DNA of 6,804 bases, from contig DAOVNI010000091.1 in assembly GCA_030630315.1 (NCBI GenBank), positions 1 to 6,804 of the forward strand. Reading direction: 5' to 3'. Below the pieces are notes generated by a model, which was not told the origin of the DNA, searched no databases, and saw only the letters and a program-made list of their open reading frames with translations. Shown in pieces: positions 5,011-6,804 of this stretch. The translations under genes were made by a program, and so were the position numbers. The number at the start of each line of letters is the position of its first letter. The first letter of the stretch is position 1. The stretch is from Phycisphaerae bacterium (GTDB lineage Bacteria > Planctomycetota > Phycisphaerae > Sedimentisphaerales > Anaerobacaceae).

Positions 5011-6804
5011 TCAATTTTCAGCGTTAACTTGCCATTCGAGGATGCCGCCGGAGAAGTTTGGCTGCAACTGCACCTCGATGCGCAATGACTGTGTTCGGAC
5101 GGGGTCGAAGCTTACTTTATGGAATTTGTCCTTCGCCACGCTGTAGCTGCCGGCGTTGGGGACTTCCTTCCATTGGCCTGCGTCCTTATACAGCAGCCGC
5201 CAGGACTTCGGAACGCGACAGCCTCCGCCGCCGGTGTCGTCGAACCAGTAAACGTCGGCGCGGGAGACCTTCCTCGGCTGCTCGAAATCATACTGGACCC
5301 ATTCCGTTGTGCCCTTGCGAGGCCACCAGGTGAATCGCGGAATGCTCTGGTCGTTTGAATTCTCAGGCACCAGCTTGTCGCTGAGCGCTGCGACGGTGTC
5401 AGCCCCCCAGCAGTGCGATGCGGTGGTGGGCAATAGTTTCGGAGGTTCTTTCCACTTGTGGGCGTCGGGGCCGGTGCCGATGGTCGGAAACGCTGAAATC
5501 CGCAGCCGGGCGCAGCCCATCGGAATTAACGTTACGGTTTCGACCGGCTCGTCGGATTCGACGGGACTTTGCTGGAGCTTGCCAACCAGACCCAGGTGGT
5601 CCTTCTCCCATTCCGGAATCTTCTTCGCTTTGGTGCGCAGCTGAATCGGAGCGGCGTTAGCTTCAAAGGGCTGGTCGTCGTCGGGCCAGGCCTTGCGCAC
5701 AATCTGGAACGACGAAGCCGGGTTCTTCTCGTTCAAAACCAGTCCGTAGTTCCAGGCGGTGGTGGGATGTATCTCCCAGGCAGGCCATTTGTCGGTGCCT
5801 CCGGCGCGGGCGTACCTCTCGCCAATCTTCAACGAGTATGTAAGCGGCCCACGGTTTACCGATACGCTGTTTTTATTTTTCGTCCACTTCGTGAACGTGA
5901 TGCTCATCGGGAGAGTCAGGTCTACCCTGTCACCATTTGCCCACTTGCGGTCAATCATAACGTATGAGCGATGGTGGGCTTTCACCGATGCCGTTTTGCC
6001 GTTGATTTTCAACTCGGGATTTTCACACCAGCCGGGGACTCGCAGATAAAGCGGGAACTGAACGGGCCTGGCGGTTGCGACAATCAGTTGGATGTTCTCG
6101 TCGAATGGGTAATTTGTCTTTTCAACGATGGTGACTTTGGTGCCGTCGCCGACCTTTGCGGTGACCTGGCAGGGTGCGTAAAGGACGGCGGCGAGGCCGT
6201 TGTCCGGGGTTGCCAGCCAGAGGTGTTGGGCATAATACGGCCAGCCGTGCCCGGTGTTGTGCTGGCAGCAGCGGTGGATGTGCGGGTTGAACCACAGCAT
6301 CGGGCCGCTGTTTTGAAAGCCCGGCGATTTGTTGTGCCGGTCGCACAGTATCAAATTAGGAGCGGTGAGGTAATGCAGCGCTTTCATATCAGGCGTCATC
6401 GACACGGGCAGTGAGTTGAACGTTACCTCTTCGCAACGGTCGGCCCACTCAGGGTCGCCGGTGAATGTCAGCAGCATCTCATCCGAGAGCATCATCTCGA
6501 CCATTGCACAGGTTTCAGCGGCCTGTCGCGGGCCGATGTAGCCGGGTCGGGCGTTTTCGTCTGCGCCGAACATCCCGCCGGGCACCTGGCCGTACATGCC
6601 CATTACGGTTTGGTAGTTGCGTTCGGTGGCTGCCAGATGGTTCGGGTCTTTCGATTGCTGGTAGAACACAGCCGGGCCGCGGAAGCACTGGGCGATGTTC
6701 ACAACGTGCCAACTGGCGACGCCGCCTGTCCAGTTGGCTGTGTTGCGGTGGATTTTTTCGCCCAGGTCCAGAAGCGACTTGTCGCCGGTACGGTTGTAGA
6801 GCCA
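5011..6804 (-). CDS. GH127 family (DUF1680) beta-L-arabinofuranosidase-like glycosidase, N-terminus outside window
   Basis: The frame is open to base 6804, so the visible 597 residues are the C-terminal part; the GTG at 6702 is an internal valine (HVVNIAQCF), not a start. The segment begins WLYNRTGDKSLLDLGE, a helix pair of the alpha/alpha barrel. The zinc/thiolate site of GH127 is intact: Glu97-X-Cys99 in AAETCAMVEMM and Cys179-Cys180 in HRCCQHNTGHGWP, the positions matching Glu338, Cys340, Cys417 (nucleophile) and Cys418 of HypBA1. Glu83 (GADEN) is a candidate acid/base. Beta-sandwich regions follow, and about residues 463-597 look like an F5/8-type or carbohydrate-binding domain (WVQYDFEQPRKVSRADVYW, ending GGILEWQV). 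The likely substrate is beta-L-arabinofuranosyl or a related sugar from plant or algal glycans; the exact substrate cannot be read here. Export is expected but the N-terminus is missing. No clear terminator follows the TGA at 5013-5011. Confidence 0.88.
   Translation of the reverse strand, partial: WLYNRTGDKSLLDLGEKIHRNTANWTGGVASWHVVNIAQCFRGPAVFYQQSKDPNHLAATERNYQTVMGMYGQVPGGMFGADENARPGYIGPRQAAETCAMVEMMLSDEMLLTFTGDPEWADRCEEVTFNSLPVSMTPDMKALHYLTAPNLILCDRHNKSPGFQNSGPMLWFNPHIHRCCQHNTGHGWPYYAQHLWLATPDNGLAAVLYAPCQVTAKVGDGTKVTIVEKTNYPFDENIQLIVATARPVQFPLYLRVPGWCENPELKINGKTASVKAHHRSYVMIDRKWANGDRVDLTLPMSITFTKWTKNKNSVSVNRGPLTYSLKIGERYARAGGTDKWPAWEIHPTTAWNYGLVLNEKNPASSFQIVRKAWPDDDQPFEANAAPIQLRTKAKKIPEWEKDHLGLVGKLQQSPVESDEPVETVTLIPMGCARLRISAFPTIGTGPDAHKWKEPPKLLPTTASHCWGADTVAALSDKLVPENSNDQSIPRFTWWPRKGTTEWVQYDFEQPRKVSRADVYWFDDTGGGGCRVPKSWRLLYKDAGQWKEVPNAGSYSVAKDKFHKVSFDPVRTQSLRIEVQLQPNFSGGILEWQVNAEN

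Noticed and set aside
4442..5146. Plus-strand 234-residue frame with a YQVVDIRLPG-type decapeptide repeat across the array
   Set aside because: The unit length is a multiple of three and happens to lack stops in this frame. The rest is antisense to mdh and to the glycosidase end, and no ribosome-binding site is seen.
5011..6702. Start of the glycosidase at 6702
   Set aside because: The frame continues upstream to the window edge with family-like sequence (WLYNRTGDKSLLDLGE); the 6702 codon is a GTG valine inside HVVNIAQ.

Overview
The window is from a bacterium. All five recognisable coding regions lie on the minus strand: two open at the window edges, two complete central-metabolism-type genes, and one short gene. 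A planctomycete (Phycisphaerae/Sedimentisphaerales-like) source is my best guess. It rests on an archaeal/V-type ATPase operon beginning H-I, a GH127/DUF1680 glycosidase with a C-terminal carbohydrate-binding-like domain, and intergenic spaces filled with short hairpin repeats. This is inference from gene content, not a phylogenetic result.

Layout, in the direction of transcription (right to left). At 6804-5011 is the C-terminal ~597 residues of a GH127 family beta-L-arabinofuranosidase-like enzyme with an intact Glu-X-Cys/Cys-Cys zinc site. At 4959-4780 is a tandem array of a 30-bp unit sitting directly in front of a malate dehydrogenase gene (4771-3839); a good promoter-like sequence lies at the far edge of the array, so the array would be transcribed as the mdh 5' leader. 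A 250-bp spacer follows with a dispersed-repeat-like segment, a promoter-like sequence and a REP-like hairpin placed at the predicted transcript start. Next is a nitronate monooxygenase/FabK-like flavoprotein (3588-2482) with an extra C-terminal four-cysteine cluster. The 505-bp spacer after it contains two more hairpins of the same general type, a possible truncated signal-peptide ORF, and a 22-codon remnant of a second malate dehydrogenase gene still ending at the matching stop codon. Finally, at 1976-1 are the first two genes of a V-type ATPase operon: the coiled-coil subunit H (peripheral stalk) and subunit I (membrane a-subunit homologue, cut by the window edge).

Functionally this is mostly a housekeeping energy-metabolism region (malate/oxaloacetate and NADH; ion-translocating ATPase) beside a plant- or algal-polysaccharide glycosidase. 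No phage, CRISPR or transposase gene is visible. The most interesting signals are non-coding: the mdh-leader minisatellite, whose units carry a short complement of the mdh Shine-Dalgarno sequence; the mdh 3'-end remnant on the far side of the flavoprotein gene; and the family of intergenic hairpins, one of them coupled to a promoter.
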